NCBI GenBank assembly: GCA_002812745.2
Contig: NCSJ02000194.1
Span: forward strand, 1-64,000
From: Scytalidium lignicola
Taxonomy: Eukaryota; Ascomycota; Leotiomycetes
Direction of reading: 5' to 3'
DNA length: 64,000 bases
The notes beneath the pieces are model-generated. The model was not told where the DNA came from, searched no databases, and saw only the letters and a list, made by a program, of their open reading frames with translations. Below, piece by piece: positions 35,401 through 46,307 of the stretch (its first letter is position 1; every line of letters begins with the position of its first letter). The translations under genes were made by a program, and so were the position numbers.

Positions 35401-38400
35401 CTCAAGCTCAAAGCCACGATGATACCTCTTCTGTACCAAGATCGAGTTAGATGAGGTAGGACGAGAACGATAGTCTCTCGTACAGAATCATGACGAGCAC
35501 ATTTGCTAAGGTCGTGGCATAGCTAGGGGCACAACATCAAATACAGTATGTGGATCGCGGATTGTCGCAAATGAACGATGATACGATCGCAACGATTGAT
35601 TAAGCTCATGGTTGCTGTCACACCAGCGCCTAATCCTACGCCAGACTAAGCCAGGTTGGAAAAGAAAAGTAGACCGGCGCCGAGCTTTAAAATACAGATC
35701 TCCATCTGTCTTCGTATCTATGCGTGGTATGACGATACACAAGTGTGGCGGTGACAGACAGTAGAAGTTACAATACGAAAGCTACTACCGCAACCTCCTG
35801 AACTCTGCCACATCACATGCTGAGCCGAGCCTGGCACAATTACAGTACTGGTGATGATCGAGGAAATTCCCATGTACAGTAAAAACCGCAGTTGAAGTGA
35901 ATAAGGAATCCTACAGGCTGACACACCATGACAAGACCCTAACATTGAAATCTAGTCAGATGCACAGTAAACTGACTAGAACCCATCTCCCATAAGCCTA
36001 TCCAAATCCACTAATAAGAGCAGAGCAACAACCCCTTATGCAAACTCCTGGCAAGCACCGCATACTGGGCCGCATTCGGTCTAGATTGGCCATGACTAAT
36101 ATCAACCTAGAAGGAAGCGTATTTCCAGAACGCAATNCCCCCCCTAAAAGCGATTAGCTTCCCTCTTTTTCACCTCTATTTATGCTTTTATGCTTACGGC
36201 AAAAAAAATACGAACCTGAATACGGACAACCGTGGTACTGTGGGACCCGGATTGACCGATTGGAACTTAGTTAAATTATTTCCCGTTTTTCTCTCGTCAT
36301 TTCTGTGTAATACAATAACAAGATTTCAACGGTTTTTTTAGGGAAGGGGGGTGTGGTTTCCTTTTTTTTTGGGTCCAGGACCAACGCTCGATTTAGAAAC
36401 AAAGTCGTACTGTACGTATAATGTAAAGTACAGTAATCTTACGAGCATGCCGTACCCACTTCAAATACATGCGTAAACTTTGCCACACAACTTGTACAGT
36501 AGAAAATTAAGGATTTAACCTTGAACTAAGCTTTTTGCCTTGTAAATTAATCTGCCCCAAAAAAANTTTAAATCGGATCCCGCAATCCCCGAATTTAAAA
36601 ACAGCGGCCGGGTAATGGCTTTAGTACAGTACCACAGTACTTACGTACAGTACAGTACGATGATTCCAGAGCGTGCTTAAATTAACCAACATCTCGTAAT
36701 TAGGCTGTTTACTGTGCTTTGAAAGTCCTGAGCCTGAGCCCACCGCTTTTGCACTAATGCAAACACGTTGCGCTTCCAAGGATGGACGGGGGAAACGAAG
36801 CTCGGTCGTGGTAGAAGAGTACTCGAGGTTGATTAATTACAGTAAGGTACAGTAAGTACATAAAAGAAATTATGATCGTTTGGTTGCGTTGCATAATTAA
36901 AGGGCAGACCCAGGAGCTAATGTGTCTAGTTCTCACGCGCTCCTAGGGGCTATTTTCGAAAAAGGGCATGTGCACTTGACTAATAATTAGACAATGGAAT
37001 TATAATTTTAGCCCACCTAATCAACGTCTAACAGATAACACACGTGTACTGTAGAGTTACCGGTAACTTTTCTCTAACTAGTTGTGATATTTTAGCAGTT
37101 TTAGCAGTTTTAGCTTGTCCAATGCCACCTTATCCATAGTGATCACTACAAGTACATGAAGTACTGGTATATGTGTTTGGTTGATCACCCCAANTTTTTT
37201 TTGTGGATAAAAATAAGTTGGATATTACGGTAACTTACTGCCTTCAGCTCCTGCTCGCACGACCACCACTAAGACGGCCGCACCGATTTCAATGCCTTCC
37301 CTTTCCCCAGCTTTCTAGATTAATTAACTTTAGATTAGTACGGTACAGTACAAGGGTAAATGTACTGTGTACTGTATATAGAAGAAGATCACGGATATTT
37401 AATACTTACTGATGCTTAACAATTGCACACTGTCGTAATCCGGCCGTCTTACAAGTGCTAAATCGCACGTTGTTCAAATTCTCTATGCAGGCTTAACTCA
37501 CACAAGAAAATCTCAAAAATATGAACGTGTACGCCTATTCTGCGACGCTGTACATGGTAATCTGTGCGAGCCTGGCTTCTCCGTATGCTTATGCTTTTGC
37601 TGCTTGGTGAAGGGTTTGGCGAATGCGTAGGTTACAGTGAAGCCCGACAGAAGTCCAGCACCAGCACCAGCAATGGTAGATGGACGGATGCTCCTCCGGG
37701 GTTTCTTCTGCTTCTGCTTCTGCTTCTGCTTCCATCGCTGTCGTCTTCTTCTTCTTCTAATGCTTAGTCGACACACTTTAAGCAAAACCACAGAACCGCA
37801 TATGCAGTCATAAGCCAGCCCCCGGTTGAACTCTCACCTCTGACCTCTGTCTGACCCTTTTTCCACTTCCCTTTCCTCTCCTTTACTCGACGCACCCCCC
37901 TCGTCGCCGCAGCCAACGNAAAAAAGTAAATACGGGATGCAGCACCGCACCGCNAAAAAAAAGCTAGGCCGCCCTGCACGAGCCTGGCACCCTGCTGCAA
38001 ACCTAATCTGAGCTGCCCTCCACCGGCTCGCCGAGCTAGGCAGGGAGCCCCAGTGGCTTGCACACGCCAACTTGCTCTTCTGCCCTTCTGCCCAGGAGCC
38101 GGACCGGGACCGTACACTGGATTCGTACGCTGGTTCGTGAGCCCGCCCTCCACTGCAGCGCCACCAAAAAAAGCATCCACCCCTCTTGTCTCTCTCTCTT
38201 CCAAAATCCATCATTCTTCCCAATCCCCGAACTTTATCTGCTCGCCTTGGCCCTCCCAGAAGCTGCAGCCTGTGTGTGTCCTGACGACTGTCCTGTCCTG
38301 CCCTGCAAGGTTAAACTTTACGTTGCCCATTCCTTCCGGCGCTGGTCTTCCTTCATCTACTCTGCATCTNCCCCCCCTCCATCCTCTCTCATCCTTTCTC

Positions 38401-39530
38401 TTTCTCACTTTCCCACATTCTCCCTCCTGGTGCTTCCAACAACCACCAACCGCAGACGAATGATATCAAACGGCACGATTCCAACATATATCTGGCTCAG
38501 CCATTCTCACCCTTCCGTCGCGTGACAAACAAAAGCCGGAGACCCATCGCAAATACAAGAACCAATAAGCTCTATTACCTAGACATCGAACAGTGAAGGG
38601 GAAAAGACAGCTCTCGGCATTAGCATTAATAAAGCCATAAGCGCGAAAGAAGTCTCAGGCGTCTTTCGGAAAGAGCCTTGCCACCGTCCACTCTTCTGAA
38701 CTTATAAGTGGACTCGATCAAACTAAAGAGGCTTATTCAAAGAGGACACTATCTCCAGGATATATCCGCTTGCAAATCCTCCACGTAGCTTCTCATCTCA
38801 AGCTTTTATTTAGCTCTCGTCGACGTCTTGCTATTGGAATTTTTTTTTTAGCAATCAAACCAATCTAGATCTACAAAAGGTACGTAACTTTATTCTTCTT
38901 CTCTTTTCCATTGTCTCCCTTGGAAGTCGGGCCTGTTTTCCCCTCCGGTGCCGAGGAATTGCGGATGGGCAATATCTCCGTCGCCTAAGAGACTTGCGTC
39001 ATCGCAACGAGCTCCCAGGGAGAAGTGACACATCAACATATTCGCCGCGTAATTCTCTACGTCTTCTCCTTCTTCACGTGCTGCAGCTCTGAGTAGAGCT
39101 TCTATTTGTTATTATTTGAACATGCCTATGCATGCTACTTCCCCCAAAAATAAATCACAAGTTCAAGATCCGTCTACAAAAGAGGTTTAGTCGCGCAAGC
39201 AATGTTGCAACTCCTAGCGAGCTTTAAGTTTTAAGCTTCCGTCATTTCGTGCTTCAGCTTGTCTCATATACACCTCCGCTCTCGTGTCATCTACCTTTGC
39301 CTTACAAATTCATCTGCTAACTGTTGGCTGAAGTAAGGAAGATCAATCCACTGCACGTTCCGGATCCCACGAGCTCGACTGGACTTGCCCAGCTCGCTCG
39401 GTCCGAGGCAAACTAAGCTTGCCCGGGGAGGACTTGAAAAGAATCACTCCCTCTTGGGTGGATTCGGGATAGAATATTTGACACCGAAACCTTTTCTTTT
39501 ACTTTTTATATATATAGACATCTTGGGAAA
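23455..39530. other. 16-kb gene-free region upstream of the WOPR gene
   Basis: I found no ORF here with family resemblance, no chain of exons with conserved content, no tRNA-like fold and no rRNA. The sequence is mixed AT-rich (23.5-31 kb, 36-37.5 kb) with C- and CT-rich patches towards the right (31.5-33 kb, 37.6-39.5 kb). It is dense in TACTGTA/TACAGTA words (about 30 by eye), homopolymer runs and N marks (28988, 29020, 31515, 31544, 36137, 36566, 37194, 37919, 37954, 38370). Small repeats include (GA)n at 29201-29215, GCCGCC at about 31620 and CTTCTG units at 37704-37733. The right end (about 38.2-39.53 kb) is probably promoter and long leader of the WOPR gene. Confidence 0.55.
38150..39530 (+). 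promoter_or_regulatory. Probable promoter and long 5' leader of the WOPR gene
   Basis: The stretch has strong CT-rich tracts (38160-38240, 38380-38430), then a possible leader intron donor, AAAAGGTACGTAAC, at about 38876-38889, a TATATATATAG patch just before the ATG, and ATG ATG at 39531. Long, intron-bearing leaders are common in fungal developmental regulators. The exact transcription start cannot be read from sequence. Confidence 0.4.
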
Positions 39531-40970
39531 ATGATGGACACATACCACGGACATGTGCGGACCCCCGCAGATGCCATCAAGCTGTTTGAAGCTTGCCGGC
39601 TGGGCTTATTACCACGAGTACAACGACGATTATCAGAGAAGGAGAGACAATCGATACGCTCTGGTTCAGTGTTTGTCTGGGATGAACGGGAAGCAGGCAT
39701 GCGAAGATGGACAGATGGCAAATCATGGAGCGCTAGCCGAGTATCCGGAAGCTTTCTGACATACCGAGAGATGGAGGGCAAGAGAGGTGGCGGAAACTTC
39801 GTACCAGCACCACAACGACGGATTGCAGGGAAGACTCCGGACAGTGGAAGAGGTAGCGATGAAGATCAAGAGATGGACACTGACGGTCCAGACGGATACC
39901 GATACAAGCCAGACGGTTTAATGAAGCAATCGTTCAGCATCACCACTTCCACTGGCCAGCATCTGCATCTCATCAGCTACTATTCTCGACCTCATCCCAA
40001 TTCTCCAGAACTGCCAACTCCAACCACAGATCCAACCCTTCGACATATTATCCCAGTGAAAGGAATGTATCCAGAGTCTACCGTCCAAGAAGCCCAAGGA
40101 CCTGCAGTTACCAGAACGCCGATGCAGCAAAGCCCCTATATGCAATCACCTCACCAACTCCCAGGTCCTGGCCCAGTTCCACACCGGGGACCACCACAAT
40201 ACCAATATCAAATTCCAGCAGGTTACCAATGGCCACCTTCACCAGCATCCACTCCACCATTCCCTCACTATCACCCAGCGTATCAACACTCTTTACCACC
40301 ACCTCCACCAGCACATCCATACAGTCCTCACCCCCAGAACGCTTTACCTCCAGCGGGTCAGGCTCCAGCGGCGTATGATCGAGCACCACAAGCACTCCCT
40401 CCACCGCCTAGTTCAGCACCATCTCAGAGCATGATGCCAGCCTATGCACCACAACCAAGCCCCCGAACAGCTCAGGCTAGGCTTGTCGCCGAGCAACAAG
40501 CCATTGCTCAAAGGGCTCTGCAAACTGGAGGAATGATCGATCCACGCATTACAGCAACTCAACAGAATTCCTTGGGCCACGTTGGTGACCGTCATCATAC
40601 CAATACCCCTCCACCATCAAATTCCAGTCGTTCTCCCGGCAGGTCACCCCAATTGAATAACAACCACATTTCCCCATCTAGAGACTCCTTATCTACACAA
40701 AAACTAAATGGTGCAAGTCAAGCTCAGAGCATCCCTAGCATCTCGAGTTTGGTCCACGCCCAAGATACCATCTCCGTTGTCCCAGAAAACAAGCCCAACA
40801 CCAGCGCTCCTGCGAGCCGAGCTGGAAGCCGTAGTCCACGAGAGAATGGTACTACAACTCCCTCAGCTACCAACGGCAGCAGACCAAAGGACATCCCTCA
40901 CGAAAAACTGAATATCCTCGGTGAAGACCAGAGGGCTATCAGAGTTCTTGATCGTAAGTTCTGTATCTAA
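39531..40970 (+). CDS. PAC2: WOPR-domain transcription factor, Pac2 type (Gti1/Pac2 family)
   Basis: A 479-aa nuclear DNA-binding regulator of the Gti1/Pac2 family, whose relatives (Wor1, Ryp1, Sge1) control morphology, mating and virulence programmes. The first WOPR half spans residues 1-87: TYHGHVRTPADAIKLFEACR, LLPRVQRRLSEKERQSIRSG, VFVWDEREAGMRRWTDGKSW and SGSFLTYREMEGKRGG. The second half is at about 126-155 (KPDGLMKQSFSI, HLHLISYYS). GHVRTPADAI and VWDEREAGMRRWTDG separate it from the Gti1/Wor1 branch (GFIAS-type). The rest is Pro/Gln/Ser-rich and disordered, a likely activation region. The ORF ends IRVLDRKFCI. A GTAAGT lies eight codons before the stop, so an alternative spliced C-terminus is possible. 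No other intron is seen. Confidence 0.93.
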   Translation: MMDTYHGHVRTPADAIKLFEACRLGLLPRVQRRLSEKERQSIRSGSVFVWDEREAGMRRWTDGKSWSASRVSGSFLTYREMEGKRGGGNFVPAPQRRIAGKTPDSGRGSDEDQEMDTDGPDGYRYKPDGLMKQSFSITTSTGQHLHLISYYSRPHPNSPELPTPTTDPTLRHIIPVKGMYPESTVQEAQGPAVTRTPMQQSPYMQSPHQLPGPGPVPHRGPPQYQYQIPAGYQWPPSPASTPPFPHYHPAYQHSLPPPPPAHPYSPHPQNALPPAGQAPAAYDRAPQALPPPPSSAPSQSMMPAYAPQPSPRTAQARLVAEQQAIAQRALQTGGMIDPRITATQQNSLGHVGDRHHTNTPPPSNSSRSPGRSPQLNNNHISPSRDSLSTQKLNGASQAQSIPSISSLVHAQDTISVVPENKPNTSAPASRAGSRSPRENGTTTPSATNGSRPKDIPHEKLNILGEDQRAIRVLDRKFCI

Positions 40971-42713
40971 AGAGGAACTATACCGTCTTGTGTGGACAAA
41001 ATGGCATTTTCTTTTCTTTTTGAATTTCGGTCTCGGCGAGGAAAAAAAAAAAAGTCCTTTGGTTTGAATTTGGCCTGGGCGTAGATGGGGATAATATGGT
41101 TCTTGGTGGGGACTTTACTTGATTTTTGGGGCATACNAAAAATTGTGTCGCGAGACGCTTTTCCTGGAGTTTTTGGTGCTTTTCGCTGTGCCTTATCTTT
41201 TTTTCGCTGGTTTACTACTACCAACATTGGCATAGATCGACGCATTGGTGGGCTTCTCACATCATCTCGTCACTTCACAGACTGGCGTTTCTTTTTCATT
41301 TCTCTCTATCTCTATATATATACAGAAGAAAGCATATCGTGCGATCCTGTTAGCGTGTCATGTTTTCCTTTTTTTTGTTTGGCTTGCATTGCGACGGAGT
41401 CGGGTTTCCTTGCATTTTGCTCTCTGTCTATCTATTTGATATCAAAGTGTCCTGCGTTGCAAAAGTCGGATTTTGCCCAGACACCACGTAATTATTTTGC
41501 GTTGCGATTTTGAATTTTGAATTTTGATCTTTATTTTGCTACCTAAGTTATTACCCCCCTCGGAAGATAGACGGATTGTTTTGGGGGGTTTGGTTGGGGG
41601 TTACAGGGCATGAGGAAGGGGCTTAAGTGGTAGCTAGCTATTTGTTTTCTAAACGAGGAGCAAATTATATGATTAATCTTCACACATAACTGCGGGATTC
41701 AATTGTAGCTGGTGACTCTTTGATGATGATTTCCTTGGTGATTGATGTTCTGCTGCCTTCTGATAATCCTGCCCTATGGCTAATGCGAATCCTATCACTG
41801 GATGTTGGTTCNTTTTTTTATTTTTTTTAAAAAAAAAAAACTTNGTGCTAAATACCCAGTAGGATAACTATAACTACACTTACAGCAGTTACTTGAATAA
41901 CCTCCTACTCAAAACCCGTTCAAACCATTAAGAAGAAGAAAAGAAAACCATTAAATCCAACCCATTAAAATATTTATTTATTCTAAAACATAAATCCCCT
42001 AGGTTCTATTCAGAATCTCTCTCTCTCTCTCTCTCTCTATCTATACATTCTTAGACTTAATCTACATGCTTAACTAAACCCTCCTATTTTCCACCTAAGT
42101 TCTAACCGCTTTTCACATTAAACCTGTATCGAGGAACTCTGTTATAAATATATCCTTAATCAATATTTAAAATACTAAGGGGAGAGAGAAAGAGTTAGAG
42201 AATGTTCACTTCACACATGGATTCTTTCCTTTTTACATACTATTCCCCCCCTCGGACTTTTAATACTCTAGCTTTCGAGATTTAACGCCCACTGAATTAA
42301 ACATAACATAACATACGCCTACAACAGCACTATACTTTATAATTCCAATTAGCAGTTGACTGCCTGCCTTCAATCCAGCTAGGGAGTAAGCACATAGGAG
42401 TCACATTCACAAAAAACAGAAGGGAAGAAAAGATTTGAAGTACGATATTTCTGCATGACTTTGAGCTACAAATAAATAAATATAGCTAGCCATTCTTCAC
42501 GATGGTATATAACGTAACGCAAAATTAAGAAACCACACCCCATAGAACGCCCGATGCAAAACAAGAAGGAAAAAAAACATATTTCTAGAGCTAAAAAAAA
42601 ATGTCACATCGTCAAAGTAACCTCCACCCTTAATCTAATCTATTCCCTCTACCCTCTCAAAACTCTTTTCTTGAAATTAAATTCCATCCATATATTAATT
42701 AAAAAAAAAAGTG
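40971..42713. other. 3' region between WOPR gene and amine oxidase
   Basis: Convergent genes flank this 1.7 kb, so it holds two 3' untranslated regions. It has long T and A runs with N marks (41137, 41812, 41844) and a (CT)n microsatellite at about 42020-42038. The ORFs at 41085-41513 and 42554-42802 look random. Confidence 0.5.
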
Positions 42714-45056
42714 TCACAACTTGCTATTTTCCTGCACACAGCAGGCCTCCGTTGCAGTCCCCGAGGCAGCAGCACCACCCAACGCCAGTGTGCTCTTATT
42801 AAAGCTCTGTACACTGGGCGGGACATCCAGCGCGGGGTTTTTCTCAAAGAAGTTGACCGGCTTAAGGTGCACCTTGATAATCTCAACCGGCATGACTGGG
42901 AAATCTTCGATACGCGGGATGTGGTTGATACCGAACTGGACCCAGACGACGATGTCGTCGTCGAGGACGTTATCCTTGCGGTTGGCCCACGAGCGGACAC
43001 CGGTGCCGCCGCGGGATTGATTGGTGTATTTACCACCAGCGTAGAGCTCGTCATCGCGGTAGGAGGTTACGTAGATGTTATGGTCGGCGAATTCGGCGCG
43101 CTTGTGGTGGTAGGAGTCCCTGTCTGCTAGCATTTTCTGGAAGGGTGGGGTCATGATCTTGTATGATACGGGCTTTCCGTTGATGGGGTTCTTGATGGAG
43201 GAGTTTTGGATCTTGAAGATGCGGTTGACGTCGGGGTTTAGATCGAAGCCACCGGAGGTCGTCACGGGTGTCTCGTTGAGTTCGTATCCTACGCCATGGG
43301 GGTTGAAATCGGAGCGGGGCATTGGATGGGCCTCTTCGTATACGAGACGGTTGGAGGGGCCGTCAATCATGGGGTCGACACGAAGGGAGAAGATGTGTTG
43401 GTGAGCAGCTGCCAGGACACCTGGATGGACGACTGTGCCCCATGGAACAGAAACACCTTCATCGATGGGTTGTGTGGAGAGAATGCCAGTTGCTCGAACC
43501 TCGTACATGACTTCTCCGGCCTGGTTAAAGATGAAAGCCATGATGTATTCGTAGTTAGACACGGTGATGATAGACTGAAGGACTAGCTCTCTGTTGCGTA
43601 CAACAGCTGCCTTGCCCGTACGGTAGTTGGTGTGCTTCCAGCCAATTCCATTGTCTTGTTCGTGAATGCAGATTACGTTCTCCATGGGGATTGGGTTTCC
43701 GAAACTGTCACTAAGAACGCCAGAGAGATAGTGAATAGAACCAAGGCAGTCACATCCCAACTTTAGGTTATTGGCCATTATTCCGGCTCCTACATCACCC
43801 AGGTCAAAGGCAGACTTCTTATGATATGGGTGACGCGGATCGGCGTAAGGAATGTTCATATCCGAAAGAGACAGTCTGTAGAAGAGAGGTCGGCCAGCAT
43901 AGTGGATATCGTACAGAACCATGCCCTCACGATGGTTGAAGCCGACTTTCATCTCCCACTTCTGCCATTGAACGGTGTGACCCATTTCGCTGAATTGGGA
44001 GACTTGGAAGGAAGCACCTTCAGGTTGGATGACATTAAGGGGTTTCAAGTCGGTTCGGAGTTCTTGGTACGCGGGCATATACTCATTGGGAGGTTGGACC
44101 TTGTACGGGCCTGGCTCCTTGATGGTATTATCGGCTCCAGTGGGGAGGATATCAATCCGAGTGACCTTCATCGTTTCGGCGCTGATGACTGGAGAGATAC
44201 TGATGGGCAGAGCGTAGTGATTGCCATCCTTGTCGGCAGGGTTCTTGGGATCGAGCAGGTAGAGGAAGCATTGGAACATACGCTTGTCATCGGTGAAGAG
44301 ACCGTCGTTAATACCATCAGATCCTGACGAAAGTCGTTAGCAAAGTAGCTCCAACCCCCTCCCTCCTTCCCCTAAGAACAAGGAAGAAAAAACGTATTGC
44401 CTCTTCTATCGCAATCTCTACGTACCATATATCCAGGGATCACTGATAACCACTGTACCCTCAGGAAGTTTCAGCTTCGCAAGCTCAGCCTGGACACGCT
44501 CGTCCTCCAGGGCAACCTTCTCAACGAGCACAATCTCCTCTCCATCTGCAGTGCCGTGGACATTTGGTCCAAGACGCAAGTTGCTCTCAACCTTGCCTTG
44601 CGTCAAGCTGACGATAGCCTCGTGGAGTTTGTCCTATATTACAACGACAAGAAAGTCATTAGCAACAAATTCCAGCTAATCAAATTTCGAAGTCCGCAAA
44701 TGCTTTGATGCAACCGAAATTGATAGTGCTATGCCTGGTAACTGCTACTGAAGAAGAAGAGAGAAGGAAAAAATACATACCGTGTTTTTCAAGTAATAAA
44801 CCACAAACGCCCTCCTTTCCACACTTGGCAGTGGCTTGCCATCATGCTCCGCGGCCAGGTAGGGGATCATATCCGTCTTATTAGGTTCCCGCAGCGTAAT
44901 GACCTTGAACTGCAGGATGGTGTTGGCAGGCCATGCTCCCTTGACTAATCGCGTGGCTTCGGTGATTTCGCTGGCGGTCAATGGACCAAAGGGGTGCTGC
45001 GGGAACTCCTTCTTGGCCCCGACGATGGGGAGGGTGGTAAGCTGGTCGACAGACAT
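42714..45056 (-). CDS. Copper amine oxidase (primary-amine oxidase), peroxisomal
   Basis: It oxidises primary amines to aldehyde, ammonia and hydrogen peroxide using copper and topaquinone. Exons 45056-44781, 44633-44426 and 44323-42714 give 697 aa in frame; donors are GTATGT and GTACGT. The N-terminal part (HPFGPLTASEI, FKVITLREPNK) is the N2/N3 domain pair. Topaquinone forms from Y419 in SNYEYIMAF. The catalytic base is D335 in AFDLGDVGAG. The copper ligands are H469 and H471 (AHQHIFSLRVDP) and H629 (GINHIPRIEDFPVMP). The C-terminus, ENSKL, is a type 1 peroxisomal targeting signal, and no signal peptide is present. All key residues are intact. ATG 45056 is the first in frame. A TATATATATATA stretch at 45227-45238 lies about 170 bp upstream. 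Typical targets are methylamine, ethylamine or similar nitrogen sources. Confidence 0.96.
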
Positions 45057-46307
45057 GGCTGGGACGATATAATTATGTTTGAGTTGAGTGAGTGGTTGAT
45101 TGATTTGATAGCTGGCAGGCAGTCGAATCAAAGTTCTCAAAAAACTCAAAAGCTCAACGGCCGAAGAGGACAATTGGTAGCAGGATGTTGGAGAAGAAGG
45201 AGGAACACAAGGGGCCGAGGTAGCTTATATATATATATACCGTAATTCGAGTTTATCTTACTGATTATCTATCTCCCTCCCTGCCGCAGCAAGCAAGCAA
45301 GCAAGCATGTAAAGATAATAAATAATACCACGCAGATAGATAGAGGGGGCGAAACGAGAGAGGCACACACACAAACAGAGAGAAAGAGAGAGGGAGGGAG
45401 AGGGCCAAAAGATGGGGTTTTCTACGAATCGAGTAATTACTGAGAGATAAAGTTGCTGGTCGTTCCTTCCGCTCTTATCGCCCTTGCCCCGCCAAAAAGC
45501 CCATCGGTTCGGGTGGGCCTGCCCAAAGCGGAACAGCGTTCTTTTTTTGGGCAAGGAGGGGCAAAACCAACGAAAATCAATCAATCACCCGTGGATTGGA
45601 AAAATGCACACGCAGGTAATAGTGCAAATTCACACACACATCCACAGTCCAATTGGAGAGCTGTGTTTTGATGATCTCTTCTACAGTAAGTTACTTGTGG
45701 GCAGCGAAAGAGATATCTGGCGTGCAAGAGTGGGGTTCTGGACAGCATTGTATGTTCATGTACAGTACCTTCTTGTCCTCCTGGGCTAATACTTGGTCGC
45801 GGGAATTCGCACAGGCTATTTCAACACGGATTGTAACCACCGATCAGAACCTTAAAAAAAGAGTCGGGGAAAATACAAAGACAGAGAGCGCGCTGGAGCT
45901 AATGTCGGTCCACTTGGAAGCTTATCGTTTACTGCTACTGTAGCACTTCCATCTTCCCTTCCCTTTCCGTTATCTCATTACGTTGTGAATTGATTTGGCT
46001 TTCTTTCCAGTCCACGCAATCCAGATCTCCGTACAGCTGAGCAACACGGGAATCCTCAGTCCGAAAAGTTTGAAGATTGCTACAAAGGGGGATAGTCTTC
46101 TGTAGTGTAGTAGGTATCTCGAATTTTTTCCTAGCTGGGAAAGAAAGCATGGGTGCTTGGCTATATGCAACGCTAAAATTTATCTTGTCCCTTCCCTCTC
46201 CCGCCGCGGCGCTCCCAGTCCTTAGTCTTAGTTGCCGCTGGGGATCATGGCTACGACCACGGCAGCTCCAGACCTCATAACAAACTCGACTACACTGCCG
46301 CGACTGC
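45057..46307. promoter_or_regulatory. Amine oxidase promoter and SEC24 3' region
   Basis: The part next to 45056 is the amine oxidase promoter, with a TATATATATATA run at 45227-45238, GCAA/AGCA repeats near 45285-45305 and purine-rich GAGA tracts at about 45377-45403. The part next to 46308 is the SEC24 3' untranslated region. The overlapping ORFs at 45258-45943 and 45935-46336 carry no recognisable protein. Confidence 0.45.

Noticed and set aside
37513..37791. ORFs with poly-Lys/Gln or poly-Leu runs on opposite strands
   Set aside because: Both are translations of the CTTCTG microsatellite and carry no independent support.
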